A stretch of 64,000 nt of DNA, taken from NCBI GenBank assembly GCA_947652605.1, contig OX393579.1, positions 39,500,970 to 39,564,969 of the forward strand, written 5' to 3'. The position numbers and the translations under genes are program-made. Below, piece after piece: positions 23,301 to 36,110 of the stretch (the first letter of the stretch is position 1; each line of letters begins with the position of its first letter). This stretch comes from Elmis aenea. Lineage: Eukaryota; Arthropoda; Insecta; Coleoptera; Elmidae. The notes under the pieces are model-generated. The model had not been told where the DNA came from, did not search any database, and saw nothing but the letters and a program-made list of their open reading frames with translations.

Positions 23301-26300
23301 CAGCAAGGCTATGTACTATCCGATGAGCGATCAGATTCTGCACAGTATCAATATCGCGTTCCAGCATAGTCTCTGATAGTTCATCGGACAGTTAGTTGTT
23401 GACGGTAAAAGTAGTACAACGAAGGCAAGAACTATCGCTGGAGTTTTACATGCACAACTAACGTGGTCTCTGATAGCTATGCATCTCCCTCCCAATTCCA
23501 TATTATTACTGGTTTCTTAAGATCTTTACACTTGCAATGCGTAAATTTCTTGGAACCCAATTGGCACAAATGTCATTTACGTTACCCAGATTGTTAAAAC
23601 AATCCGGCGGTGACTAATACATTTATTCATCCATAGTTGATGCATCTGCATAAAACAGTTCATGTATTAGTACAAAATCTCCTGCTGGAATGAACCTATA
23701 GATACATAGAAATTAAGAAACCTTGAGTTTAGGATACCCTTTGTATTAAAATAAGACTTAATGTTGTAAACATTTCAAGGTGTTAAATTTTGATTATCTA
23801 TTTATGATAATTTAAATAAAATAAGTACAGTACACAAAAAGTGTAAGTAATAAATGAAATTGTTTTTATTAGTGCACGGAAAAATGCGACTGAGTTGAAG
23901 GACGCTTTAGAGTCAGTCGTGGTACCAATGTTTTGCAGTGCCAGTATTAGTGCTACAGATGAACAAAAACATAAATTGGAAAAACTATTAAAACTTTGGG
24001 AGTCCAAAGCCAACTATTTGGCTCCTCAAACTGTTGATAAAATGCGAGTACCATCTACTAGTTATCAGCAGTTTAAAGCCGACCAAATGGCAAAATTTAC
24101 TGCTGATGTGGCACCGTTAGCCCAACAAACTAAAGCAACTTTTGATGGTTATCAGGCGCAGCATCAGGCATTTGTTTGTCACGCAATGCAACAGATTATG
24201 GAACTGCAACAACAGAAGCAAACACTGGAAGTTCAAACTATTATCGAACCTCCACCGGCTCCAGCACCTGCACCGTCTAACAATATAATTTCGCTGGATG
24301 CTTTACAAGCCAATTTACAACAAAGTATGGCCCAGCAAAGCGTGAGTACACCAGGACCAATGCTTCAACAGAATCAGCAACAGAACATAACAACTCAACC
24401 AGGCATGAATCCTCCAAATCCTAATATGGCCCTTCCTCAACCAGCAGAAAACTTTCTTCCACCTATGAATCCCTCTGTACCACCTCCTATATTGGGCCAA
24501 ATAGATAACGGCATCCCGACCTTTTCTCAACCTCCTCCAGGTTTTTTCCCGCCACCAGGTGTGTTTCCTGACTTTTCAAAACCACCGCCCGGTTTTATAC
24601 CTGCCCCTCAACCAGCACTACTCCCTGAGGAAGATTTCATGCCTACAGTTCCATATTACGAATTACCTGCTGGACTTATCGTTCCATTAATTAAGGTATG
24701 CTAATTGTGTGTCTAAATTATTTCTACAAATGCATCCCATATTTTTGCTATCAAATGCTGTTGCAGTATTATTAAATTGTCGTAACATGTACTGGTTCTA
24801 GTTGGAAGATGCCTCTTTTAAACCGTTAGATCCTAAAGATATTAGGTTGCCCCCGCCACAACCACCCAGCGATCGGTTAATTGCTGCAGTGGATGCCTTC
24901 TATGCACCTCCTAGTCATGAACGACCAAGAGACAGGTAAAATGTGTTTGCCCATATCAGTGGAATGTGTACCTTACTGTTAAAACTTATGTGCCGTCGTA
25001 ACATTGGTAAATTAGTTTCATAATTTTCACCAAATATTTCAAACACAAATAATGAAATAATGCTCATAAATGTATACTAGGTGAGTTATTTTATACAAAG
25101 AGCAATTACTGGAGTGCTTTTAAACATATCTAGTTGAAACAAACACATTGCTAAATTTCATTCAATTATAGAATTTATATTTCTTCCAGTTTTAAGACTA
25201 GTTTATTAAACGGACTAAAAACGAAAAATATTTCATTTGTTTCTGATCGGAACGGGGAAAAAAAATTAATTTTGTGCGCCTTTAAATAAGAACAAATTTG
25301 GCATGGTATTTTGTAATTTTGGTAATCCAGTGATAAAAGTAAAGTGTTTGTGATGAGTTTTAAAGTCCATTTACATTCTTCAGTTTCTTAGCAATCATTG
25401 GGCCTCAGCTAAATTATAAACAGTGATATGTTGGGGTTTTGATCCTTATGGACGACATATTTTAAATTGGCTAACTACTATATTAGATTTACCAAATTGT
25501 TAAACATAATTAACATTTATTCAAATAAATCATGTGCATTTTATTTAAAATAACTTCACGTTCGTCAGGTGTAAAAGCACAACTTAATTTTTTTAATGAA
25601 AATATACACACGATCTATATCTAATAATATACACTGAGAAAAGTGAAGCTCACTTGTTTTAAGTGAAATATTTTACTGCCTCGGGGAATCCCCTAAGCAC
25701 AGACGTTAAATCACTGTTAGTGTGTAATGATTAAAATTTAAATAGTGATAAAACCGGTTGAAAGCAGTAAGAAATTATTTATTTCATTTCAATACTGAAC
25801 GAAAAACAATAATTTCGTTTTCGTTTCTGTTTTGGTTCTTATAAAAATTTCGTGTAATTTCGTTTATCGTTTTTGTTCCGTTTTCAATTCCTAATCTTGA
25901 TTACATAACAGCGATTTGATTGTATAAAAGTGTCGATTCTTGTTCTTGCATAAGATGCAAGAGCACAGGCTCTACGAAGCATTTTGAGCACATTCTACAT
26001 AAAACAAGATTTTGTATTAACAACAAAGGTGATACTGAAACTTTCTTGTCTTATTTATATAAACATAACACTTGCTTAACCAATACATTTCGTAGATAGT
26101 TGTAATTAACAACTGGATTCTTTTTTTGTAAAGAAAAGGTTAGGACTTCGAAAGCATGAAAGTATATAATGTAAAAAGGTTTTCATCTTATTATCAACAC
26201 GTTTCATTAAGAAGATTTTATCATACAAAGTTGCAGTGCTGTAATCCCATACAAAGTGTTCAGCTGGAATTTGAAACACTGTTATCGTTCTGTAGCACGT

Positions 26301-29300
26301 TGCAGTTGTGTTTTTTTATTGTTAAATTTATTGAACAGCGCTTAATTTTTTTAAATCAACAAGTGGAACGTCTACATTAGTTACATTACCACCTATAGAA
26401 CAATAAAGCAGAAACAAAGTGCTTGGAGCTATGTAATTGTTTCACTTAATTTAGTCTGTGACTTGGTGTAATTTTCAAAGCCAAGTCTCTTTCCCACTTA
26501 ATATTCCTTTCTCACTTCCCCTCCATCCCCTTTTTAATTTATGTGAACATAAAGGAGAAATTATTGGTTTTGTGCAGGGTGTGCTAAGAAGAGCTGCCTA
26601 ACCTGGTATCTGCATTATTTTAGAAGACAGAGCTTTGGTGTTTTTCACAAAAGTTATCGCAACTCTGTATTAAATACCCCATTAGATTGTATGTACTTCA
26701 GTTTTTTTAAAGAAGTTATATACAAGGTTTTGAGGTACAAGATTTTGAAAATTTTGTTCAAGTTTTTGTGAATCGTTATTTAAAAGTTCTTGAATTTTCC
26801 AGTCACATGGTATAAATTTGATTTCGTTTGCAAAAATTAGTTCAATTAAAATAGCCTCTGCAAAAATTATAAAACAACAAAAAAATAGTAAAAAGTAACA
26901 AGATGTTTTTGGTAAATTTTTGATGATCAAAATAATGGACAGATAATAAATAATAACCTGAATTATGAAGGACAAATATAAAAATCAAATCGTTTTTATT
27001 AAAAAAATTGTAACAAGTGTTACTTATATTTTGATTTGATTTTATTTCTGTTTATATTATTAATTCATATTTAACACTTATACTAAAAGTTCTGATTAAT
27101 TCTACTACTACTTGTTTATTATTTTTTCACAAACTACTTTGCTTTAAATAAAAATTAACTATTAAAAAATTATAGCATCCCACCAACACAATAATATTTT
27201 TATTTAATTTATAATTGTTTTTTTATTTTTTATATCTTTAACATTTCGAATTACTTTAATTATTTTTTAAAATTTAAATGAATGTCTGCAAATTCGTAAG
27301 TGCAGCAGTAGATAGGAAATTGATTCACCACATCTGGAAATGACATGTCTTCTATTAAAAACCTAATGTTACATTAGATTTTCTTGGTTATCTAGTACAT
27401 CAGTGTGTGAAATGTTAAGCTACACTGTTCTCCAAAATAAAGTTAGGTCTTAGAATGTGCATACAGTTAAAGTAAAATACCCAACATCTTCTTAATGTAT
27501 GTATTTTACATCTATAACTGCTATTTCAACAGTTTGAAACTGTTAAAAAATACATATTCACAGTTCTTTATATTTGAAATGGGTCTTTTTCTGGGTTGAT
27601 TATCGTTCTTCAGGTTTGACTCCTGCACCTGGGCGAGGCTATTTCATGTGCATTTAAGTTCCGCATAATACAGAATTCCAAATTCTTTGCTTCTCACTCC
27701 CCTTAGCTGGTAACAAACTTTTTGACACTTGAAAATCATGTAGAGTTTGTTAGGTTGATTAAACTAACATACTAGTTTTCAAAGACATCTAATTCAATCC
27801 GAGTAATCAAATTAAATAGAAATACACAGAAAATGTAGTCAAATAGTAGACAAACTTAAATACATGTAATGTTCCTGGATATCAAGATTTTCCTTGTTTC
27901 CTGCTTTGCTTGTGTTTGCGATACAATAAAAAACTGTACCTGGTCTTCTCTTTTTAACAAATTCTTGTTAAATATGTGATGTAAATATGTTCAAATATTT
28001 TGTTTATTATAAATATTCTAATATTTATTATATGTTCTACCTGTATTATAATTTACTCATAATTAACCCTTGCAACTCCAGTGAAGGTTGGGAAAAGTTA
28101 GGTTTGTACGAGTACTTCAAGGCTAAGAACATTGCAAAGCGCGAAAAGGACGACGCAATAAAGGCTGGACTTCGCGAGAGGTCGCGTACGCCAAGTCCTG
28201 TATTCATACCTCTGGAAAAAGAGCCATCGCCACCTCGACGACGCTATGCGAGTTTATCGCCCTCACCTCCACCTCAGCAGCACAGAAGATCTAGATCGAA
28301 AAGTCCCCGTCGTTCACGCAGACGTAGTCGAAGCAAACGTGGCAGCAGGAAGAGTTCTTCACGGTCTCGTTCCAGGTCTCCACCTCCAGTAGTTGCGCAT
28401 TCGCCATCTCCTCCTCCAGCTAGCTTTAGGTTAGTAATAGATGATGTACAGGGCATTTCAAAATTATATCAACAAACAATCTTAAAAACAAAAGTTTCTG
28501 TGACCGTCATAAGCTTTTAAAGAAGAGGTGGACCAAATTCGAATGTTTTACGGGTTACCTCTTACAATGATAGTTAGCGAAAATTTGATACTGGTCAATT
28601 GTTTTTTTTTTGAGATAAACACGCCTGTGTTATTAGATTTTTTACATAGTTTGGTACCACAGACAAAAATTAAATTTCATCGTTTTCGAAAATTTACTGT
28701 AACTTCTTTATTTATAAATTTTAAAAACATTTTTATGCTTAATTTAAAAACAATTTTAAAATATTTTTTTTAACTACCTGGACTTTTAAGATATGATGTA
28801 AACATATATTTTTTAAATGAAAGCTCTAGGAAGCCATGACTTTAAAAAAACCATTTGTTTAGCTTTTTAAAAATACATAGTTTTATATATTTGTTGTAAA
28901 AAATACTGAGATATGGCCACTTTTGTAAAAAATTTATCACAAAAACATTTCATAATTTCATAAACAACTGATGTTTACAATTAATAAACAGCTAAACGTC
29001 ATATCCAAGTAAATTTTCAAACTTTAAACTATACTTTTTTTGTATTTTATATCTGTTTATTGTGGTATTGTGAACATTAGGGGTGGGCGATATATCAATA
29101 TAATTTTGATATCGATATTTCGTGGTATGGACAACAAAAATAAGGATGAGAAGCTTTTTTTTAGGTCAGCAGACTCTTTTTTCAGTTGTTTTGGTCCCCG
29201 CCCCTTTTATATCGATATATCGGTATGTCGGTATAATTTCGAAATTGCCCACCCCTAGTGAACATGGCTAAATTTGAATACTTTGAAAAGTTTAATGTTA

Positions 29301-31176
29301 AAGGTTTACATTGTTAATCGTAAAAACGTGGATGCTGCTGCAGAATTTACTTGGAAGTAATGTTTAGTTGTCTTTTAATTGCAAACATCTTTGTTTACAA
29401 AATCACGGCAAAGTGTGGTAATAAAATTTTCACAAAATTAGCCATATCTTGATTATTTTTTGCAACACTTATATAAAAGTATATATTTCTGAAAGGCTTA
29501 ATAATGCTCTCTTATATAAAGTCATGACCTACTAGAACTATAGTTTTCATTTTAAAAAAATTTGATTTACCACATCTTAAACGTCAAGATCATTAAAAAA
29601 TTCAAAAATGATCTTAAATTAAGCATAAAAATGTTTATTGAAAACGTGCATAACTTTTAATTCTATTTTTATAAATAAAGAAGTTATCGTAAATTTTCAA
29701 AAACTATGTAATTTAATTTTTCGTCTGTAGTACCAATAGGGACAGTAATTTAAAAAATCTGATAACACAGGTGTGTTTTTTATATCACAAATATAACTCG
29801 AGAGACCGATATCAGATTTTTGCTAACTATTATGGTAACGGAGATACCTCATAAAACATTTGAATTTGGTCCACTCTGTACAGTCTGTCAAAGAGGGCAA
29901 GAGTAGAATTAAGTTTTCAGTGAAAATTTAAAGGAGAAAAAATTGTATACAGGGTTCTCGTTTTTCAAGGGCCACTTTGGAGATCTCGTAAGCGGTAAGA
30001 GTTACGACTTCGGTTAAATTAGGGCAAAGTTGTATATTCAGATGCTTAATAATTTGACGCAAACAGAACTTATCTAGCTCTTTTAGTTTTTGAGATATAG
30101 GGAAAAAAGTAAAAAAGTGGATTTTTGTTTTTCACTCGTAACTTTTTCATTTGATGTCGAATTTCATTTCTGTAACAACTTTTTCAAGGCCACTTTTTGC
30201 AAGGAATCAGAATCCCCAATTAAATTTTCCGTGCAACGTTTCGTTTTTTTAAAACCATCATCAAGTCAATTTTTTCTTATGGACGCTATATCCGATTTTA
30301 ACGCCAACAAAACCAGTTACCAATTTAAAAAAAAGGTGTAAAGTTGGGTTAAATTTGGGTATAACGCCTTTATAACTTTTTTGTTGATAGAAGACTAAAA
30401 ACCTTACCTTTTTAAATTACTCAAAATTTTGTACCACATAATTTTGGCTGCTATAGATATCTTGCATGATATAAGAGATAGAAATTCGGTTGAGTTAGCA
30501 AACAGTTGCATACAGCGCTTAGTTTTTAGCAAGTCAAATATTTTGAAAAATACCTTGGTAACTTAATAAAAGTAAAAAAGTAAAGTTTTGGCTATTATTA
30601 ATTACATTTTCTTTTCAGTTCTGCTGCTTTCGTGAGACCAGAAACTGCTCAAGAACTGGATTCTAGTAATAAAGGTCATCAAATGCTACGAAGAATGGGA
30701 TGGGGCGGTAGTGGTTTAGGTGCAAATGAACAAGGTATAGATACTCCTATATCCGGTGGTGATGTGCGTGATCGACAGGATCAGTTCAAAGGAATCGGGT
30801 GCGATTTAAACGATCCTTATGAAAACTTTCGAAAGAATAAAGGAGCTGCATTTATCACTCGTATGAAAGCTCGTGCAGAAGAACGAGCAAACGAGAGTGA
30901 GTTTTTAATAATATAAATAAGTAAAATCTAGACTGTATATGTCGATGTAACCTTCTCATGTTACGTAACATAGTTGCCCTTTTCTGTATTATGAAAGATT
31001 TTAAAATTTTGATTTAGATGTAAGGGTTCGACAAAATTAAAATTTATCAAGCGCTTCTTAACTTAATGTAAACAGCATACACATGATGAGGGATACTTCG
31101 ATAACTTGCTTACATATAAATATTCATAGATCAATTAAATTTGTTCATTTTTGTTGTAGGTAAAGCGTATGATTAA
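20391..31176 (+). CDS. CHERP: CHERP/Scaf6-type splicing factor (SURP, CID, RS, G-patch)
   Basis: Nine coding exons: 20391-20415, 20490-20660, 20711-20871, 20925-21235, 23873-24695, 24802-24935, 28082-28429, 30619-30896, 31160-31176. All phases join, giving 755 residues. The N-terminus MDLPQPPQDTELRNIIDKLA plus FVARNGPEFEQMTKNKQKGN is a SURP domain (about 9-60) very close to vertebrate CHERP. About 148-300 is a CTD-interacting domain (LQPIIDTCTKDSISNGKSW, IIYLVNDVLHH). It is followed by a Gln/Pro-rich middle (340-540), EGWEKLGLYEYFKAK, an Arg/Ser tract (560-650) and a G-patch from G677 (GHQMLRRMGWGGSGLG), then GGDVRDRQDQFKGIG and DDPYENFRKNK-like endings. CHERP is a U2 snRNP-associated nuclear protein in 3' splice site recognition. 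Transposons fill introns 4 and 7. Confidence 0.92.
21785..23092. mobile_element. Tigger/pogo-like MITE in CHERP intron 4
   Basis: Ends CAGTAGACTTCCGTATAA (left) and, inverted, GCGTTATACGGGAGTCTACTG (right), each flanked by TA. The motif tcatacaacgcg is repeated inside both ends. CAGTAGACTCCCG-type ends with a TA duplication are those of Tigger/pogo-group (Tc1/mariner) elements; this is family knowledge, as no transposase frame is present. 1308 bp. Confidence 0.75.
23111..23290. repeat. Truncated family C transposon end in CHERP intron 4
   Basis: CAGGGTGTCCCAAATATGAG and the following ~150 bp resemble the end of the family C foldback element (31964-33300) and the remnants at 52860 and 56112. 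No matching opposite end is seen nearby. From there to 23872 I find only AT-rich intron sequence. Confidence 0.5.
24936..28081. other. CHERP intron 6, no identifiable element
   Basis: 3.1 kb of AT-rich intron between the proline-rich exon and the RS exon. I see no paired terminal repeats, coding exon or RNA gene in it. One minus-strand frame (26682-26975) is hydrophobic and AT-driven, with no family match. Confidence 0.5.
28524..29878. mobile_element. Family B foldback transposon in CHERP intron 7
   Basis: The left end GGTGGACCAAATTCGAATG is slightly eroded; the right end is CATTTGAATTTGGTCCACTCTG followed by TA. The interior is one long imperfect palindrome (aattcagaa-type blocks near 28640-28990 return inverted at 29280-29780). 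Same family as 39456-40566 and 48099-49195, which have intact CAGGGTGG ends. Longer than those because of the MITE at 29078-29257. Confidence 0.8.
29078..29257. mobile_element. hAT-like MITE (180 bp) nested in a family B element
   Basis: Terminal repeats TAGGGGTGGGC / GCCCACCCCTA are perfect, and the flanks are the perfect 8 bp duplication GTGAACAT (29070-29077 and 29258-29265). The interior is rich in ATATCGATAT-type palindromes. An 8 bp duplication is the hAT hallmark. The perfect duplicate shows the insertion is younger than the eroded host element. Confidence 0.9.
29945..30600. repeat. Truncated CAGGGTG-type element next to CHERP exon 8
   Basis: Starts TACAGGGTTCTCG and shares internal phrases with family C (ggttaaattagggcaaagttg; agctcttttagtttttgaga; cgtttcgttttttt). 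No right end was found before the G-patch exon at 30619, so the element runs up to or has lost its end near the splice acceptor. Confidence 0.5.
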
Positions 31177-31241
31177 GAACGCTGTGTTGAATTTAAAGTA
31201 GTAGAATTTTTCATTGTATATATTAATTGTGTTATGCGGTC

Positions 31242-31247
31242 AATAAA
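31242..31247 (+). terminator. CHERP polyadenylation signal
   Basis: AATAAA 66 bp after the CHERP stop codon at 31174-31176, the first such hexamer in the 3' region. Confidence 0.55.
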
Positions 31248-31963
31248 TAAAGAATTTCGTGTTATGTCTAATTTTTCAATTAAATTTATTTATTACTATT
31301 TGAAATATGCTATACTGCTTGTTTCAAAACGAGCACCTCAATTACATACTTTATGTTTCAAGAAAAAATTGTTGTATAAAAACTACGCTACTGTGTCATG
31401 GTTTAAGGTAAAATGGCTAGTAGTATTTTTTTAAATTGTACCATATTTTTTCTTATTTGAGTAAGTAAGTATTTTTTGGGCTTAACAATATCCTCACTTA
31501 TTCCTTAAGTTTAGTGTACTTTAAAATAATTATAATATACCAATTTTTTTTTTCGATAATTGATAATTGTCAAAGAATTGTAAACCACAAAGTAAAAAAA
31601 AAAATAAAACCTGGAATTCGATGACTTGGGTTGGAAAGTATATCACAATTAAAATTAAACTTCTTGAACAGACAAATGTAACTGTCGAAATTTATAATCA
31701 ATACCAAGATATAATGTAAGCTATTAATAAGTTTTTTTTTTATGGAAATGTAGGGAACTGATGAACGGAAACGTTTGGAAATTGGAACAATAAATGCAAT
31801 AAGTATTTTTGTTTTTTATTTACGTCATTTAAATTGCAATATATTTAGCGATAATATAAACAATACTTTCTTTAAAGTGAAAACAATAAAGAGCTTATCT
31901 ATTTATTGATAGTTAATTTTTATGTTCGTTGTTTTATTGTTTGTCAAATATAAACACCCTATA
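31248..31963. other. Intergenic after CHERP, no gene seen
   Basis: AT-rich, with no paired repeats and no recognisable coding sequence. Confidence 0.4.
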
Positions 31964-33300
31964 CAGGATGTCCCAAATTCGAGTAAATGCATGGGTATCT
32001 CGCTTATCTTAAGAGCTACGAGGTCGGTAAAATTAGGACAAAGTTGTGAAATTAGATGCTCATCAAATATCTGCAAAGAAAATTTTCATAGCTGTCTTAG
32101 TTCAAAAGTTATCCAAGAAAAACTGAAAAAATTGATTTTCGTTTTTTTGCCCCATTTCCTACATTTTTTAAGATATCGACAATCTGGAAGCACTTCTCCA
32201 CGGCAACTTCTTACACTTTGTATTTTGAGGTAACATAAAATTTCCAACAACGTTTCGTCTCTTCAGAACCATCATCTTCATTTTTTTAATTACGGCGAAA
32301 AAAATTTAATCTCATAGTCGGATAGCATTTTGTCTTCTGATTTCAATGATATATGACACTTAATATCTAAAAGGATATTTTACCACAAAAATTTGAGAAA
32401 AACTCATTTTGTCCAATTTTTGAATCAAATGATCTTATACAAAAAAAAAAAAAAAAACTTTTTTTGTTCTGTTAAAACTGTCACTTTGACATTAATATGA
32501 TCGTGATTAATTGTATAATTTGCAACCAGCTAGAAATTCTTTGATATGACCTGTTTTTCTTTGTTTGTGATAACCATTTTATTAAATATGACAATCAATA
32601 CTTTTTAAGGAATTCGAGAAATGTCATAATATACACAAAATTTTGATTTGTCATGACATGCTTTTTAATTTTCAACAGTTTATTTAATACTTCATTAAAA
32701 TCAATTACAATATCATATTTGTAACACCTTTTATTTTCTATAATTGACGAAAATTATTTTAACAATACTCCGCAATACACGAAGGGATAGCGAATATATA
32801 AATTAATTAAAAATGTACTACCAGAACATAGTGAAAATAAAAAATTAATTACGATCATATTAATGTCAAAGTGACGGTTTTAACAGAACAACAACAAAAT
32901 TATTTTGTCATATATCATTGAAATCAGAAGACAAAATGCTATCCGACTATGAGATTAAATTTTTTTCGGCGTATTTAAGAAAATGAAGTTGATGGTTCTG
33001 AAGAAACGAAACGTTGTTGGAAATTTTGTGTTATCCCAAAATATAAAGCGTAAGAATTTGCCCAGGAGAAGTGCTTCCAGATTGTCGATATCTTAAAAAA
33101 TGTAGGAAATGGGGCAAAAAAACGAAAATCAATTTTTTCAGTTTTTCTTGGATAACTTTTGAACTAAGACAGCTAAGAAAATTTTCTTTGCTGATATTTG
33201 ATGAGCATCTAATTTCGCAACTTTGCTCTAATTTAACCGACTTCGTAGCTCTTAGAAAAAGCGAGATACCCATGCATTTACTCGAATTTGGGACACCCTG
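31964..33300. mobile_element. Family C foldback transposon
   Basis: Ends CAGGATGTCCCAAATTCGAG and CTCGAATTTGGGACACCCTG, flanked by TA on each side. The inverted arms are about 500 bp, with matching blocks gcatgggtatctcgctt / gcgagatacccatgc and gttttaac/gtgac segments near 32470 and 32880. Both arms carry an almost identical frame on opposite strands (around 31979-32233 and 33031-33285), a by-product of the inverted repeat and not a protein family. Confidence 0.85.
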
Positions 33301-34141
33301 TATATGAAGGAGGTACAACATGATCAGTTTTCTGTGGTTGCCGTTGTGCTTTGAAGTGCAAGATCATTTTTCAAAATTGCATTTATAAAGAACATACTTA
33401 CACCCTAAACTACAAAAAAAAAAACTTAAATCTAAAAACATGCAAATTTAAATGCACCAATTTTGACAATCAAAATTATTTTTTCAGTTTCTTGGCAGTT
33501 TTTTATTTTATATCTATTCCTATAATAGCATACTGATCATAATAGACCTTAATAACAGGTAATTCATACCATTTAAACACTGAAAGTCGAATTATGATTG
33601 AATCCAGAATAATGCGTTTTTCAAATTATACAGTGCCTTTTAAAATAACAGGCTTTTTAACATTTCCTCTTGATGTGGAAATAGCCGAAAAGCTAAAACA
33701 ATATTAATATGAAACAATTTCTTATTAACAGTTTTTTCAGGCTTTAAATAAGTAAAATGTACTTATTGAGATTTTTTTCAAAAAAGATATCCGCATTTAG
33801 ACGGTGTAACGGATTATAGGGACTGAAAAGTGTAAATAATGTATTTAAAAAAAATATTCCACACGTAACAAAAACAATTGACATTCTCACACAATGACAT
33901 AATCAAATATTTTTTGCTACTGTTTTTTGTATAAAATACTTTTGAGAGTTGCTGAACAAACGACAATATATGATTTAAAAACAAAACTGTGTTTTCATTT
34001 TGTTTTTTGAGAAAATTGTTTAAAATATTTGCCATGGGGTAAGCAGGGCCGACGCAAGGGTATCTGGCACCCCCAGGCAAAGAAAATTTGGCCGCCCTTA
34101 TATACATGTTGTCTAAATGTGCGTATGTGTCTATCTATATA
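33301..34141. other. Intergenic, no gene seen
   Basis: AT-rich. Around 34040-34100 there is a GC-richer phrase (gggccgacgcaagggtatctggc) that has a diverged counterpart near 35165-35235 (ggcgcc...cctaggcaattgcc, aaccggccct). These appear to be the two ends of an older element into which 34142-35050 was inserted. Confidence 0.4.
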
Positions 34142-35050
34142 CAGGGTGATTCATAAATATTGCGAAAAACTTCTGGAGGTAATTATTATCAAAAATCAAG
34201 AGAAGCCTTTAATATAATTTTTTTTTCTAAAACGTCTTCTTTCGGAGTTATACCCCCATAAACGGTGAAAGTAGGTTTTCATTTTATTTCTCTTTGGAGA
34301 AATGTAGAAAAATGACTTTTGGTAGATGTTATTTACTTATTTAAAGGTTTTCCACAGTAACATTTTCAGTGATCTCCCACCTTTACAGGGAGGTAACAAG
34401 TTTGATCCCTGTTGGTTTTTTTATCAGAATTTTTTGAATGGTGGAAATTTTGCAATTTTTTTTTTTTAAGCTTAAGTTATTTAGAATTTTTCTTAATTCT
34501 TTAATTTTTCTCGCAAAACCTACCATTTGTGAGTAAAAAATAAAATAACATGCACCATCAAATATTCTAAAATAAAATGATTTATTTTGGTGGTTAGCAT
34601 GGTTTGTACATACTGAGTAAAAGTGACAGATATTTTAGTGTTTATTTGGTGGTGCATGTTCACTTATTTTATTTTTTACTCAAAAACTGTAGGTTTTGCG
34701 GGAATAATTAAGGAATAAAAAAAGTTTCTAAATAAATAAAGGTTTCGACAAAAATTTTAAATTGCAAAAAATTCTGATTTGCACTTTTGGGCCCCTTGTA
34801 AAGGTAGGAGATGATTGAAATTATTACTATGGGAAATCTTTTAATAAGTAAAAAACATTTACCAAATGTCATTCTCCTCCTAAATTTCTTCAAATTTAAG
34901 AAATAAAATGAAAATTTACTTTTATCGTTCCCTTTAGAAGGATGTAACTCCGAAAGAAGACGTTTTTGAAAAACATTTTACGAAAAAGCTAATATTCGAT
35001 ATGATAGGAATTACCTCCCGAAGTTTTTCGCAATATTTATGAATCACGGG
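34142..35050. mobile_element. Family D foldback transposon
   Basis: Left end CAGGGTGATTCATAAATATTG after TA. The right end, inverted, reads GCAATATTTATGAATCAC and then departs (gggca for CCTG). The arms share cgtcttctttcggagttata / gtaactccgaaagaagacg and aggtaacaagtttgatccctg-like text. Related internally to the element at 54347-55334 (shared 'gacccctgtt' and 'tttatcagaa'). Confidence 0.75.
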
Positions 35051-35428
35051 CATATTTATAAAAATATTACAGCATTATAAACATTTAAATTTTTTAAAAA
35101 TTAAATAACGTTAGTACATTATACATATATCACATAAATTTTACCCTTTTTTTATGAAGAAATCTGGCGCCTTCATAACCTGGCACCCCTAGGCAATTGC
35201 CTAGACTTGCCTAATGGTAAAACCGGCCCTAAGGGTAAGTATGTTAATTTAAAAAATGTTGAAATATCATTACATGGCGGTTGCCTAATGATGGATGAAT
35301 CTATGAAGCCGGACCTGTGTGTTACTTCCTTTTGCAACCAAAAAAAAAAGATATTTTCCTTCCGCATAAACCGGAAGTGAACGTATAGTATTCAGATAAA
35401 GCTTGATACAGCACTAGCAGGCGATATA

Positions 35429-35954
35429 CAGGGTGTTTCATAATTGAATGCTGATCCTTAGGGGTATTAAGTGATTTTAAGAAAAAATGTTCATATCAAT
35501 GTAGGTCCGCAACCGCCGTATTTTTGAGATACAGGGTGTTAAAAGTTTACTCGAAAACCGTTCATCGGACAAAAAAAGTCAAGAAGCCATTTTTACTAAG
35601 AGATAAAGTAAAATTATAAAAATGACATTTATTTTGAAAAAAAAACAGTGACATCATTTTTTTCATTAAAAATATTCAAGGACATGTTAGTACGGACGCC
35701 ATTGGTAGAAATAGAAAAAAAAAATATCTGAAAAAAATGTGTTTTTATGCCTAGTTAGTACCTACTAAAATTCAAAAAAATATCCAAAGCGGTATCAAAG
35801 ATATTACGAAAAAACCGATATTTTTTTCAACTTTTAACACCCTCTATCTCAAAAATACGGCGGTTGCGGACCTACATTGATATGAATTTTTTTTCTTAAA
35901 ATCATCCAAGGAATAATACTCCTAAGGATCAGCATTCAATTATGAAACACCCTA
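35429..35954. mobile_element. Family E foldback transposon
   Basis: Left end CAGGGTGTTTCATAATTGAA. The right end inverted is TTCAATTATGAAACACCCT with the final G changed to A. The arms match through gctgatccttaggggtatta, ccgcaaccgccgtatttttg and tttttgagatacagggtg. Its right end abuts the left end of family F, and this junction is duplicated (35883-36110). Confidence 0.8.
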
Positions 35955-36110
35955 TACAGGGTGTGTAAAAATTGGCGGAAGCGCTACACGTGGCGATGAA
36001 CTTTTTTTCTTAAAATCATCCAAGGAACAATACTCCTAAGGATCAGCATTCAATTATGAAACACCCTATACAGGGTGTGTAAAAATTGGTGGAAGCGCTA
36101 CACGTGGCGA
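35883..36110 (+). repeat. 114 bp tandem duplication spanning a transposon-transposon junction
   Basis: The unit runs from the inner right arm of family E (tttttttcttaaaatcatcc) through its end and into the first ~40 bp of family F (gaagcgctacacgtggcgatg). The block agcattcaattatgaaacac occurs at 35931 and 36045, 114 bp apart, with three or so differences. The duplication gives family F a doubled left end. Confidence 0.9.

Noticed and set aside
28528..28773. 81-residue plus-strand frame after CHERP exon 7 as a retained-intron extension
   Set aside because: It is the left arm of a family B transposon, and the CHERP frame continues correctly by splicing to 30619.
31922..33321. Two similar ~100-residue frames as a gene pair
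   Set aside because: They are the two arms of one inverted repeat read on opposite strands and cover the terminal repeats themselves.
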